Positions 10,358 to 22,176 of a DNA stretch of 46,858 bases are shown here, one piece after another. Numbering within the stretch: position 1 is the stretch's first letter; each line of letters begins with the position of its first letter. The stretch spans positions 1 through 46,858 of the forward strand of contig VXIS01000355.1 of the NCBI GenBank assembly GCA_008704415.1, written 5' to 3'. The notes under the pieces were generated by a model. That model made no database searches, had not been told where the DNA came from, and saw only the letters and a program-made list of their open reading frames with translations. Origin of the DNA: Sphaerosporella brunnea. Its lineage: Eukaryota; Ascomycota; Pezizomycetes; Pezizales; Pyronemataceae. The translations under genes were made by a program, and so were the position numbers.

Positions 10358-13101
10358 TTAAGCAGAGCCCTTTCCATTTCTTGTGGGCGTCCCATTGCCA
10401 TTCTCATAAGTCACGGCGTCGGTGTCGTCCTTGGCGTCCGGCGGTGGTGTCACCGCCGCAAAATAATTGCTCGCCGCCCCATCAACCGTGTACACTGCAT
10501 CCCCAGGCTCTCCGTTCTCTGCGCCCGCCAAGGGACTCGGCATCCTCTGCCACCGTCTACCACGGCTCTCAACCCTGAATCTCGGACCGAAATTGATCCA
10601 GCTCCTACGCTCCGCCCTGTACTGCTTCTGCGGCGTAGTAGAGCCACCGATAACCGGGCTCCCTTCACGTGACGCGGGCGGCGAGATTGGAGACCCCAGT
10701 ACACTGTGCTGCGAGTCCGAGCTGTTGCTGCGGCCGCGATTCAGAGTAGGTATGGGATTGCCCAAGGGCGGAGATGTAGGCGGGGATTCGAAGAGTCTCA
10801 TGGAGCTGTGAGTGCGCAGATGCCGAGTGAGGGGCAGGGCGAGGCGGTCATTGCGTGAAAAGAGGACTACACCGATCGTGACGAGCAGAAGGATAGTGTT
10901 GAGTTGGTACATGCGCTTTTGGAATATGACTTCATCAGCGAGCAGCGAGAGGCGAGTGCTGATTGCTAACATCTCCCGTTCTGAGTGCATTCGGTTTGAT
11001 TCGAGCGCAAGCACTGTCGATTGCCAGAGTTGGTCGTATTTATCTCTCTGCTGAAGGTTAACGAATGTACGTTCAGGAACTGGGGCAGGGCGCATACGTA
11101 GGTTTTCAAGTCAGTAAAGGCAGAAGCATTGATGACTTGTAGGAGCTCCTCCATCTTAGAAACATGAGAGCGTTCCATTTTTGCGAAAGTATCCCGCATC
11201 AACCGGGACTGCTCTTCGATGTATTGCAAGGAGAGTGTGGAGTTGGCCTCGAGGTGGGTGAGCCGCTTATGCACGGATTTGAAGAAGCTCTCCTGCGTCG
11301 TAGGACTTGCTGCGGGTGGCTGTGGAGATGCCGGCTTTGGTTGAGATTCGGGAATTCGTGGCTCCACGGCTTTGGTGGATTGACTGCGAGTTCGCAGTTC
11401 CGGTGGCTCTGAAGCGTTGGAGGAAGGAGTGCTGGCCTGTGAAGCCACTGTTGAAGATTCGACTGGAGGAGGAGTCCCAGTAAATGTGGTTTCCGAGGGC
11501 ACCGTTCCTACTGACTTCACAATTTGTGGCGTGGTCGTCTGGGCGACAGAAGTTCTCGTAGGCTTGGGTTCGATTTTTGGACAGCTGGGCTGTCCAATCG
11601 GGAATCGGTATCTCGTGTTTAGTGATTGTTCTATTGGATGAGATGTTGAGACTGGCAAGCTGGCAGTAGATGTGCTGACGACCTCCTCCACAATCTCACT
11701 GGCGAATTTTTCCACATTATCCACAGGAATATCTGCTGTTTTCTCGGGATTGGATTCAGTTGCAGTCTTTTCGGGTTCGTGCTCCTCCGCAGCTTGCGCA
11801 GATTTGACTGGCTCAGCAACAGCCTCAGGAACCACATCCTCCGTCACATCTTCGTCACCCCCCCTTGCCGCTGCTGCTTCACTCCTGAATTCCTCCATCA
11901 TTGTCGTTCCATGGACTCTTAATAAGCTTATCGGGCAGTAGAATTCATTACCATAGTGGCTGAGAATATCCACCTTCATGTAGCGGGCCCATATCAACGG
12001 ATTTTCGACCAAAAAGGCCTGAACATCTCTGGTGTTTTTGGCCATAAAGGTCCCCAGCTCTTTCCACCCATTGGCCTTAACAGGGTATCGATCACTGACG
12101 CTGACCCTGATCTCCTTGAACACCGATGAAAAGAACTCAAAATTGGCCAGGACCACAGTGTCAACCAAGATATCGTCACAGAGTTCCACGATGAAGAATT
12201 TATCCTTGGCCCCACACTTATTTAGCATGTACGTCTCTTTATTCTCCAGCAGAATGCTGTTGGCCCCTTTGCCTTCTTTGTTGACCTTGTGAACTGTTGC
12301 AGCACAGTCAAACGAGGCGTAGTTGAACCGCTCCTTGCAGGTTTTGCCAGCATCTTTGGATCGTGGCATATCCGTTGGCCGTGGCCCCTCTGCCGCAGTG
12401 CCGGAGACTTGGATAGTATTGGCCGGCGACCCGGAGGAGCCAAATTCGAACGATATTTCGATCTCGTCGCCGAGAGCATCTAGCACGGTATTTCCCGCAC
12501 CGGGAGCTCGGCGAGGCTCCCTCACGCCACGCTCAGAGAAGGAGTCCGAGTTCTGCCCGACCTTGGCCAAGTTTTGGGCCTTCCATTCTTCGAACGAGAG
12601 GAACTTTGCCGGCGGTTCTTCGGGGGTCTTTGGAATGGCTTCTGGCAACTGTGTAGATGGAGAGGATGTAGAGCTGGCAGCCGTGACGGAGGAGCTCGGG
12701 GTGCTCTCTGGGCTCGGGATCGTGGTTGTGATAGTAGCTAGTTCCCGTGTCTTATCACTCTCCCCCGCAATCGCAGTCGCTGCTGTTTCGGTGGCTGTAC
12801 TTCTAGAATCATTTTGCGCGAATGTTTCTTGGCTAGTAGACCGGGTCCTTAAGCACTGCGCCGGCAACCCCGGGGACACGTAATTCACGGATACTGACTG
12901 GCAGGTCGGGGTACTATTCAGGACAGCCACAGCGCCGGAAGCGAGGGGGTGTCGCGTGACGGTAGCTGTGGACGTGACCGCAGCAATCACCGAAGAATCT
13001 GAGCTAGGAGCGGTGGTGGTGGTAGCGACTTGGGAGGCGGTGGCTAGCAGCAATAGCAGCTGGGCAATGACAAAAGGCCATTTCGAACGGGCGAGGTGCA
13101 T
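10358..13101 (-). CDS. SLP1: SUN-like ER membrane protein Slp1 (SUCO family)
   Basis: Exons 13101-11098 and 11050-10358 (donor GTATGC, acceptor TTCAG) give 898 aa. Residues 1-25 are a signal peptide; 30-160 are Ser/Thr-rich, so probably O-glycosylated. A conserved FLSFEEWK lies at 167-174, and the SUN-like domain spans about 252-400 (NYASFDCAATV, FFIVELCDDILVDTVVLANFE, YMKVDILSHYGNEFYCPISL). A disordered Pro/Ser/Thr region follows, then a coiled coil to about 715 and one transmembrane segment at about 717-734 (LNTILLLVTIGVVLFS). The roughly 160-residue tail after it is Ser/Pro/Gly-rich. In yeast Slp1 and Emp65 form a complex guarding soluble proteins in the ER lumen; that role is carried over by homology. 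The partner gene is 3.3 kb away. Confidence 0.93.
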
Positions 13102-13350
13102 CTTTCGAATGTTTCGAGGAAGTGATTTTTTTTTGTTGTTCCCTGTGCGGACGGCCCGACGACCTTTTGGTAGACGCCGGGCTCTCCAGACGTAAAATGC
13201 TTATTTATGGGGAGAAGTGCTCGGACAAGCTGAAGACGGTAAGGCGAGCCGTTAGTTGAGCTCCTTTGCAGGATGGCGGACACCTGTGCACTGGGCTTCC
13301 GGTTATCGAGTGAGCTAAGAAGGAGCTAGAAAGGCGGGGATGTGTTTTTA

Positions 13351-13381
<31 letters not shown>

Positions 13382-13897
13382 GGTGTGGGAGGACGAGAGG
13401 GTCGAGGGCGAGACGCACAAAGAGCGGGTGGATTTGTTCGCATGTCGCATCACGAAGGGAAGCTGCGTTGAAGGCAAAGCAGAGTAGTTAACACGGTGTG
13501 AGGACATACATCAATTGCAACCGTCGCCAAGACGGAACGCGATGAGCTGCTGACCGCAACGGAGAAATGCAATTGGGCGGAGGAAACTGCCTTCCTGCAT
13601 CGGTCGTTTCGCTTCTTTTGCTTTGAGGCGCCTGCAGAGAAGGTCTGCTGTTCGGATGGAGTGTATCCTTCTTCCTCGTAACTATTCGCTCCAGGTGGTT
13701 CTGGTACTCCATACACATGAGACGCGTTGCATGGCTGGCCTTGTTCAATAATGAACCTGGACTCCACGTTTCCGCCAACGTTACACATGCAAATCACAGC
13801 TACCCGAGTCGACGCATGTCGAGTCCCCCGATTGGTACGATGTGTGCTGATGCTTAGTAAGTATGTGCTTAGCAAGCAACACCCGCTGCTAGGCGCT
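13102..13897. promoter_or_regulatory. Upstream region of SLP1
   Basis: No gene is supported. Just upstream of the start are a T run (13127-13136) and, at about 13350-13384, a trinucleotide run of GTT then GGT units. The minus-strand frame across 13450-13992 continues into the inverted repeat and has no recognisable content, so I do not call it a gene. Confidence 0.4.
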
Positions 13898-14328
13898 CTA
13901 CTCTGGAGAGGCCGAGCGCCAAGTTCGGGATTTTCTGATTGACCCGCACAACAAAAAACCGCGAAAATAAAAACTCGGCCGTCAAAATTCATCGTAAATT
14001 AGAAGCTGCCACTTATAGTCAAACCCATCGCAAAAAACGCGATGCAGCACGTCCCGGAGGGGTAGCTGGGTGGGGGAGTGAGAGGCTGATGTGTGGCGTT
14101 GTGTGGCGACGCTGGATATTCAGCATCACCGTTTCAACTCTCTCAACATCACGACGGCCCAGCAACCCCTCCAAGACTTGCTGGATAGCGTTTTTTGCGA
14201 TGGGTTTGACTATAAGTGGCAGCTTCTAATTTACGATGAATTTTGACGGCCGAGTTTTTATTTTCGCGGTTTTTTGTTGTGCGGGCCAATCAGAAAATCC
14301 CGAACTTGGCGCTCGGCCTCCAGAGTAG
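13898..14328. repeat. 431-bp inverted repeat with 141-143-bp arms
   Basis: Left arm 13898-14040 and right arm 14188-14328 are reverse complements apart from a 2-base indel (GGAGAG against GGAG) and about one mismatch (GACCC against GGCCC). The 147-base centre carries no ORF of note. The ends read TACTCTGGAG and CTCCAGAGTA, so TA flanks both sides, which fits a TA-inserting foldback MITE, although the TA could be part of the repeat. The right arm ends 22 bases from the LAS1 stop codon, so an extended LAS1 transcript would contain the whole hairpin. Confidence 0.85.
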
Positions 14329-14350
14329 TACAATGCTACTTAAGTACATA

Positions 14351-15822
14351 TCACACAACTCCGAGAGGCTTCGCTATCCAAGCACCCTCCCATCTCTTCC
14401 ATTTCCCTGCGCTTTCTATCGCCCTCTCTTCATGTTCCGCTGCAACCGGCCTTGTCTTGGCCCGCTGCTGTTGGACCTTGTTGAACCGCTCCTCGAATGC
14501 AGCAATCTCTGCCTCGATGGCTTCAAGTGGTCTCTTCTCGCCGCTTTTTCGTTTGTCGACAGGCTGCGCTTGTGTTGATGCCAAGTCGGCAAGAGTCTGG
14601 TATTTTGGCTTCAGCTGAGGGTGTTCCGTAAAGATGTGGTTGAGCAATTGCATGTTCCTGTCCCCGATGTCAGCCGTGGAAACAAACAAGAAAACGAAAC
14701 AAACAGGAGGAGCGAACCATTCATTTGGTTGCAAAAGAATCTGTTTCACCAGCTCCTCGAGTGCAACTCCAGCGCCAACGCAACCCGTGCCCGTCTGCTT
14801 TTTCTGGGTCAAAAACCCCAACCAGGCAAAAACTGCCGCCAAAAACTCGGCATCTCCAGGCGCATCTTCGGCAATCTCACAGCCCTTCTTAACCCCCCTC
14901 AACAAAGCGGCAGGTAAGTCCTCAGCCGCCTTCAACACCTCACCCATAGCTTCCACTAGTCTTCCTACAAACCCGGGTACTTTTCCCTCCAGCTGCACAA
15001 GCAGAGGAGTCCACAGTAATTTCGCCCCCTTCATCATCTTCCCTTTCTTCTTCCCCGCCGGAATCAGTGCCTTTTCCTCCAGCAGCGCCTCAATGAGCGT
15101 CTCCATGCCCTCATCATTTTTACACAGCTCAGCGCATTCCCTTATCACCATGGCAACCGTCTTCCCCTCCTCAGATGAATCCCCCTCTTTGATAGGCCTG
15201 AGCGGATTCTCCCTCCTCTCTCTCCTCCATGTCTTCACCGCCGCCCTAGCGCGCTCTATCAACAGCCCCTCCTCAGCGCCCGCGCGCGTCTCATCACTCT
15301 CCACACCGATCGCAGCCCAATAATCACCCCACAGCCAATCCAGCGCCCTCAGCGCCACCGTTCTCAGTACCGTCAGACTCGGCAATGCCTCGTGAGTAGC
15401 AGCATGTCTCAGCTCGACGAACGAAGCGGGCAGATTCAAATTCTTCGCAAGCAGGTGCATAGGCAGGGCAAATTGCGACTGCTGGGCGGGGTCGAGGAGG
15501 CCATTGACGAATCTGCAGATAGCGGTGGAGTATGCCAGACGTGTTTGCAGCGACGTAGCAGCGGGGGTATCAAGCAGCAAAGCGGAAGTGAGCTGTGCAG
15601 TCGCCTCGATTGCATGCGGTATCCGAGCGCGGACTTGCCAAGCGGCTACCTGTTTTTTGTCAGAGAGGAAGCCGCGGGGTGTGAAAGGTGGGAAACCTTT
15701 GCTAGCGCTGCGCTGCGACGATCGGGTTCGCCGGATTCGAGCGAGGGGTAGAAATCGTTGCGCAGGTTGAATAGTTCCGAAGCGTTGCGCCAGGGGACTA
15801 CGCGTGGTTGGTGGAGTGCCAT
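14351..15822 (-). CDS. LAS1: Pre-rRNA processing endonuclease Las1
   Basis: Las1 is the HEPN-type nuclease that cuts ITS2 during 60S ribosome maturation, acting with the Grc3 kinase in the nucleus. Exon 1 (15822-15697) encodes MALHQPRVVPWRNASELFNL; exon 2 (15649-14351) starts VAAWQVRARIPHAIEATAQL; the intron is 47 bases (GTTTCC...AACAG). The product is 474 aa. RHAATH at residues 123-128 is the HEPN RxxxxH catalytic signature, followed by the usual EALPSL. The C-terminal half is less conserved and ends in a Glu/Lys/Arg-rich segment (EAIEAEIAAFEERFNKV). A longer unspliced ORF starting at 15880 exists, but its first 80 residues lack Las1 features. The gene is divergent from EMP65. Grc3 is not in the window. 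Confidence 0.92.
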
Positions 15823-16390
15823 TTTGGTGAGGGTTGAAGCTTTCTGGAGAACCAAGTACTAGATAGAGCACACCGTGCACTTACTCAGCATGTAGGTAGA
15901 TACTCTGGACGCAGATCATGAAACCAACCCTGGCAAATAACCAGGTTAGCACTAGCTTTAGGTTTATATATATTTTTGGGGTAGAAGGGGAGCCTTCTGC
16001 CCTCCGCGCATAATTTATGTACGTCTTGCAATACTGTCTCCCGGCCCCCAAGCCTTTCCCCGACTCGCCGCCCACGTCTCTATATCCAGCAGGAACACAG
16101 CGCAACAAAAGCATTCTGCCCCCAGCTGTGCATCAACAGGACGGGACAGCACCTGCTGGATGTGAGCGGATTGAGTCGGAGGGATTGATACGCCAAATCA
16201 CTCACTCCAGCGGGTTGTTGCCCGAATCTGCTCTCTTGGGGGCATATCGAGCTGATTTCATGAATCGTAAAGCACCCCACGATTACCTAAGCATAGACCT
16301 GACTTCAAAGTTCAAACCAACGTTTGCTGGGCCGCTCCTTTCTTTCAGGTCCTTTGTCTTCGTTTGCTCCACGCCAAACGCGCTCGCAGA
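15823..16390. promoter_or_regulatory. Divergent promoter region, LAS1 and EMP65
   Basis: These 568 bases separate the two start codons. TATATATAT lies at 15964-15972 on the LAS1 side and pyrimidine-rich tracts on the EMP65 side. I see no site I can assign to a known factor. Because the EMP65 start is uncertain, part of the right end could be coding. Confidence 0.5.
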
Positions 16391-19150
16391 ATGATCCCTG
16401 CCGCAGATCCCGCTGACAGAGCAACAGCGCCTTCTGCAACCATCACCTGGCGTCAACGTTGCTTTTGCGTCTCAAAGAAACGGAACCAGCCACAACAACA
16501 GCAACAGCAACACGCGACCACCGCAGCTGCTGCATGTCCTCGCGCCGCATTTCTTCTCCAGCCATTATTGCGCGTCGACCCCATCGCCGACGCAATGACC
16601 GTCGTAGAAGGCCTCGGGATCGAGCTCGGGGGAAGGAATAACGATGGACACGTTTACGCGACGCCGCCGCCCGAGTCTTCGGGCGACAACATGGAGCAGC
16701 ATGAGAAAAAGGATAAAGTCTTGTTGAAAAAGGTCCCACCGGAACGGATGGAGGAACCGTTGCCGCGAGATACTGCAACCACTCCGTTTGTCTTGCCGGA
16801 ATTAAGCTCGTCCGTGCGGAGATCGAGATCGAACACTCTCACTACTCCGCCGCACGCTGCCACTGGTGTTAGGCCGTCGGTTTCGGCCCGCACGTTGTCT
16901 ACACCGCCGAGCTCCAAGAGGGTTGTCACGCCAAGAAGGCGGGAGAGTGCTGAGAGGAGGAGGATGTCGCCCACGCCTACCCCGAAACGGAAGAGTTCCG
17001 GGTCTACAGTGATACATAATTACGGTGGAGATGCGAGCTACGATTCTACGCTTGGAGGGGCTGGGGAGGCTGAGGGCAGTCGTCAAGGCAGCGAGCAAAC
17101 ACCACCGCCATCAGTGTTGGCAATAAATCCCGCATCATCGTCTTCGTCCTTCCGGCCGATGCAGTTCCAGACTTACTTGTCGCAAGCCCTGGCATCGCCG
17201 GCACCTACTGCTGCTTTCTGCGATGCGCCGGCACATGGGCATGATGAAGGCGGTATATCGCAGAAGGCGGGGGCAGTGTACGGAAAACCGCCCAACAATC
17301 CCGACGATTCGGCTGCCATCGCCATGGAACGCATCATGAACTTTTTCCTGTTGCCACCGAAACTAGAAGGAGCCCTGGTATTTGGCGTGTTGGCGTGTCT
17401 AGACAGCTGGCTCTACATATTCACAATTCTGCCGTTACGCTTCGCCAAAGCGGTGGGGGTGTTGATGCAATTTTGGAGGACCAAGATTTGGGACTATTTC
17501 AATTACGATGGGAACAAGCTACGCAAGAAACAGAGAAAGAGTGATGCGCCTTCGACGGGTGGTGCGGGTGACCAGGAGAAGCGCCGTGATCGTGATCGCA
17601 AGAAACGGAAAGAAAGGAAAGTTAGCGGGTTGAATCCGAACCATAAGGCGGATATATTCAGGGGAATGGTGCTGTTTACCAGTTGCTGGTTCTTAATGAG
17701 GTTCGATGCCAGCAAAATGTATCATTCAATCCGCGGCCAGAGCGGTATCAAGTTGTATGTTATATACAACATGCTTGATGTGAGCTCCAATACTGTCTTT
17801 GCGCCCACTGTAAATCTGTTTACTCATGCGGTGTGTAGTTTGCCGATAAGTTGTGTGCGGCCCTTGGACAGGACATTCTCGATGTTTTATTCTCGCGCGA
17901 AGTTCTTGACCGACGTCCCGATGGTCGCAGTAAGATCTGGCGGCCGTTTGGATTCTTCCTTCTGGCACTGGCTTACAACAGTTTGTCCCTCGTTCCTACC
18001 TTTTTTTTTTTTTTTTTTTTTTTTGGCTGATCTAACAGTCTTCAGTCATCCACTCCCTGGTATTATTTTACCAAGTGATCACCCTCAACGTAGCCGTAAA
18101 CTCCTACTCCAACGCCCTGATGACTCTTCTCCTCTCGGTCCAATTTGTCGAGATCAAATCCACCGTATTCAAAAAATTCGAAAAGGAAAACCTTTTCCAG
18201 CTGCTGTGTGCAGACATTGTAGAGCGTTTCCAGCTACTTTTGATGCTCGTCATCATCGCGTCTCGGAACCTTGTCGAGCTCGGAGTATGGTCTCTCTCGC
18301 CATCTTCCAGCGGCGGGATCCTGCCTAAGAGCTTTACCTTCTTCCCCACGTGGACTGGGCAGGTGATGGGCCCTTTCTTCATGGTCATCGGCTCGGAAAT
18401 GCTGGTCGACTGGTTGAAACATGCGTACATTACGAAATTTAACAATGTCCGTCCAGTCATATATGAACGCTTCCTGGATGTGCAATGCAAAGACTACTAC
18501 TCCCGCGTAAGCCTCCCTCCCTCTTCCCCATCTACCCAGCCTAACAGTTCACACAGGCCTTCTCGGATCAAAACCTAACCAAACGTCTCGGTCTCCCCGT
18601 CATCCCCCTCGCCTGCCTCTTCATCCGCGCCACAATCCAAACCTACCACATGTTCCTCGCCACGCATGTACCAGCACCTCTCCCGCCCACCACAAGCCTC
18701 AGCGAGACCGAAAACGTGACGTCGTCGTCGCTAGACGGCATCGACACGCTTCTCCGCCGCGCCCTCGGCAGCTCCTCAGACTCTTCATCCCTACTCGATG
18801 ACTTTGTTGCTGCGACGACCATGTGGTTTTTCCTGCTGGCTTGCTTCCTGGTGTTTCTGGCCGTGAAGCTGTTGCTGGGAGTTCTGCTGCTGGGAGTGGC
18901 GGGGAAGAGGGTCGAGAGCTTGAAGGAACGCGAGAGGATGTGGATTCATACGGGTGCCAGGAGGAGCAGCGCATTTGGGACTATTACCATCAGTGAGCAG
19001 ACGAGGGGGATTATCTATAGGGATGATCCCGAGGAGGAGAAAATGATTGCAGAGCGGGAACGGGTGGGGAGGGAGAAGGAGATGAAGGCGGAGATGGATA
19101 CACTGGAGAGCGTCAGGAGGTGGAAGATGAGTGCTAAAAGGATTTGGTGA
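16391..19150 (+). CDS. EMP65: Emp65/TAPT1-family ER membrane protein
   Basis: Exons 16391-17779, 17839-17980, 18046-18506 and 18557-19150 join to 861 aa. The first 320 residues are disordered, with a Gln run and Ser/Pro/Arg-rich DNA; the actual start is uncertain (ATG at 16391 chosen; 16595 is an alternative). From about residue 320 comes the TAPT1 core: MERIMNFFLLPPKLEGALVF, a membrane segment around 327-355, a Lys/Arg-rich loop, DIFRGMVLFTSCWFLMRFDAS, then LCAALGQDILDVLFSREVLD, VIYERFLDVQCKDYY and two more hydrophobic stretches near the end. Yeast Emp65 partners Slp1 in the ER membrane, and the SLP1 orthologue is 3.3 kb to the left. Intron 2 holds a run of 24 T (18001-18024). The C-terminus is basic. 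Confidence 0.92.
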
Positions 19151-20080
19151 TAGATTTTTTCTTTCTTTCTTTCTTCTGAGTGAATATACTGGTCAGCATA
19201 TGCCAAAAAGCCAGCTGTACAGAACTGCTAGGAAGAATCGGCATCCCTTTACTTTATAGCTGGGCTGCGCCGGTTCGATTTCTGAGGCCCCTTATAATTA
19301 CTCGGCTGGGGGGTTTGAGCACCTTCCCCCAAGCCTCCCCAACACACCTTGTTGTTAAAATGCGTACCTTGCTGGGTTTGCCGGGAAACCCACCCCCACC
19401 CTTCCTCCACTCGAGTCTCTAGAAGGTCACTGATAGCCCTTTAATGACTTGTTTATGTGAGCAGTGTTCCCAATAGCCGGCCCTGGGGGGCTGCTTGGGC
19501 TGCCAAGGTAACCGGTCATGGGCTTTTTGGCTGCAGCCTGTTCGGTCCAGCTAGGCTAGGTTATGAACTCACAAACCAACCACTTCTCTCACTACTTAAG
19601 GGTGAGCCACCAGAATAATTGCTTGACGTTCAGCTGAGGTGCATGTCCTGATGTGGACTCACTGGATCAAAGATAATGAAAGAAGGATGCAGGTGTGGCG
19701 CGCTTCATCATAATAAAAACCCCTAACCCTGCGCCTTGACAACTCCGACATTGACATTAGGCAACTAGAATTCTACAGCTCTTCATGGGATATCAATCGC
19801 CCTGGCGCTACCTTACTCCATACGGTTTAGTTTTGCTTACTCTTGATATTTATTTTGTAATATATACGGTACTTAGTTTCCTACTACCAGTATGATCTTA
19901 TGGCTTTTATCTACAATACCCCCCTTTTGGGTCAAACTTTCTTTTTTATCCCCTAAGTGATGGATCATGATGAAACTCGTGCATTGCCTATCGCCCCGGC
20001 CACCCTCCCCCACAGGTACCAACGGTGACCGTGACGTCTCCCGCACAACACAAAAGCCTCCCCTTCTCCCGAACCTCAAC
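19151..20080. other. Gene-free stretch after EMP65
   Basis: A CTTT microsatellite (19160-19176) lies directly after the stop. The remainder has short open frames only, with no motif or conserved pattern that I can see. The EMP65 3' UTR must begin here. Confidence 0.4.
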
Positions 20081-21246
20081 ACCTTAGCAGGGAAGGGGTG
20101 TTTTGGAAAATGGTCATATAAGCATTATATGACAATGCTGAAACTATCAATATGACGAAAAGCATCACATAATAAACTTTTAGCCGTAATAATATGACGA
20201 CTATGATGCTTAGGCACAGAAAACAGTAACAAAACTGTTTTTCTTGAAAAAGAGCTCTCATAAAATGCGATTATTTTTGTAACAGAATATAAGAATCTTG
20301 TTGTCAAAAAACCTCGCTCCTCATATAATCCTTATATAATATAATGGTTATACAATCCTTAGGTATAATCAAATCTCACACATCAACCAATCATGATCAG
20401 CACATATTCGAGTGACATCACGTGTTTCAGTGATTCATCACGCCGTTGCAGCAATGGTGTTGAGTTTTTCAATCAGTCATATATCTGTCACGAGTAGGCT
20501 TCCGGCTTCGGCATCACCACATCTCCCAGTTGCTTTTTCATGCTGCATTTACTGGTGGTGTCGCCTCAGTTTTGGCAGGTGAGGCGACAGCCGGGTGCAC
20601 AACTCGACGACGATGATGATGACAACATGGCGATCATGATGAAGGTAGACATGACTGGCGCCTAGCTGGTACTATCGCCGCGGTGGGGTCGGATGCCCGC
20701 CGTGCGGCGAGGGCTGCGGAAGCAAGACATAAGCCTTTCAACGTATAATCTCATATAATAGAGGGATCCGGCAGGATTTCTGTTTCTGAGGTTGGTGCTG
20801 CCGGCACCGGGTGGACGCGAAGAGGTGATTTGTGGAGAGTACGCTGTGCGCGACCCGGAGCAGCAGATATCCAGAGTTCGCGATGCGGACCCCAGAATCA
20901 AAGCAGCTGGAGTTCTGCTTAATGGCCGTCAGTGAACCCACAAATCACATCTTCGCATGCAGTTGCCGGCAGCACCAACCTCAAAAACCCAAATCCTGCC
21001 GGATCCCCCTAATCACCTTGCGCGACCCAGATTTTTGGACGTCTGGAAGTCTGAATATACCCCCCCTATTCAGACTTTTCGTCTGGAACGTCGATTTTCC
21101 AGAGAAATAAGGTTTCAAAGCTTCCAGATCACTTCTAAACCCTTCCAAACGGCTGCGGGAAGTCTTCCAATGGTTATAGGCCTTACAATCTAGGAAAGGA
21201 TCACATAATGGTCATAACCATTTTCCAAAACGGCCCCTGCTAAGGT
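20081..21246. mobile_element. Non-coding element with terminal inverted repeats (family C)
   Basis: The left end reads ACCTTAGCAGGG, then GTTTTGGAAAATGGTCATAT; the right end, read on the other strand, gives ACCTTAGCAGGGG and GTTTTGGAAAATGGTTAT. The inverted repeats are about 45-50 bp with small gaps. The 1166-bp body is AT-rich on the left, with repeated ATATGAC and TATAAT words at 20110-20345 that look like subterminal repeats. It has no convincing ORF and contains an internal inverted repeat (20763-21007). A related right end occurs at 42067-42138. No target duplication is clear. Confidence 0.55.
20763..21007. repeat. Inverted repeat, arms about 70 bp
   Basis: Left arm 20763-20835 (GGGATCCGGCAGGATTT ... 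GGTGATTTGTGG) and right arm 20938-21007 (CCACAAATCACAT ... AAATCCTGCCGGATCCC) pair with some mismatches in the middle. About 100 bases separate them. It may be a small foldback element inserted in the larger element, or a part of it. The words GCGCGACCC recur at 20849 and 21021. Confidence 0.6.
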
Positions 21247-22176
21247 ACTTACCTAGGTAAGTAGTTAGGTCCTCGCGCGCTATCAGACTGCCAGCAAGCC
21301 GCAGCCTTTGCCAGAGCGAACTGGATTGCATATTATGCTGGAAAACGTGCTCCATTGTTTTGGATCCTGACATAATCCTCCTTCTCAAGAAGAAACACGA
21401 AACAAGGCTCAAAGAGGTTGACGAGGAGACGAAGATTGCGGCTGAACAGTCTGAGGACGACTTCGACTCTGAGCTTTCAGATCCAGGAATTGCATCCAGT
21501 GAGCCAGCCACCCTGCACCAATATTGCTGAAGGGTGATATTCGGCGCCCACGGGCGGAGAAGCAAGCAGTTCCAGATGGGTTTTCTCTCTATATATGTCA
21601 TGAACGCAAGCGGTCGAATACAGTATGATTAAAACAAAAAAATGTGGGTTGTCGCCGGTGCGTGATCGCCGTACCACGCTCCAAAATGCAGAAGGCCGCG
21701 CACCGAGACCATGTAATCTACCTTACTAAATTGAAAGGCGCGATTTTAATCATGACCCATCACTGGCAGGTTCAGCTGGGGGGGTTATATTTTGGATAGT
21801 GCAAAAGTTAGGCAATCAAAAAGAAAGGGGTATAAAAGCCAATGATCTTATTAGACCCCTAGTGTGATAGTATGAAAGATGAGTGATAGGCCGTGAGTGG
21901 CGCGTCTACTCTAATCAAACGCATATAGCGACCATCTCCTGGAGATTTTTCATCGCTCGTACTGAGTGCTAGATGGATGGGTGCTTTACGTTGATTTGCG
22001 AGTGATTGTTATGATGCATGCACTTGAGCCCTGTCGTCCCAATTTACGCGTCTCCTGGGTCCAGGGTCGATGGACGTGTTTAGTCGCGAACCCCAGGCCC
22101 AGAGAAAAACACCCAAAAGCGCTCGCCCTCCATTTTGATACCCAATTCTCCATTACAGCACGATTCATAATACGCC
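21247..22176. other. Gene-free stretch before CTF4
   Basis: On the plus strand at 21359-21529 one frame reads LDPDIILLLKKKHETRL, then an acidic stretch (EQSEDDFDSELSDPG) to a stop at 21529. It looks like a decayed C-terminus, but I cannot name it and it has no start. The final 200 bases presumably carry the CTF4 promoter. Nothing else is visible. Confidence 0.35.

Noticed and set aside
13450..13992. 180-codon minus-strand ORF
   Set aside because: Its N-terminal part lies in the inverted-repeat arm and its remainder has no recognisable content.
15823..15880. Longer unspliced LAS1 ORF starting at 15880
   Set aside because: Its N-terminus lacks the Las1 signature VPWRNASELFNL, which the spliced model from 15822 supplies with a clean intron.
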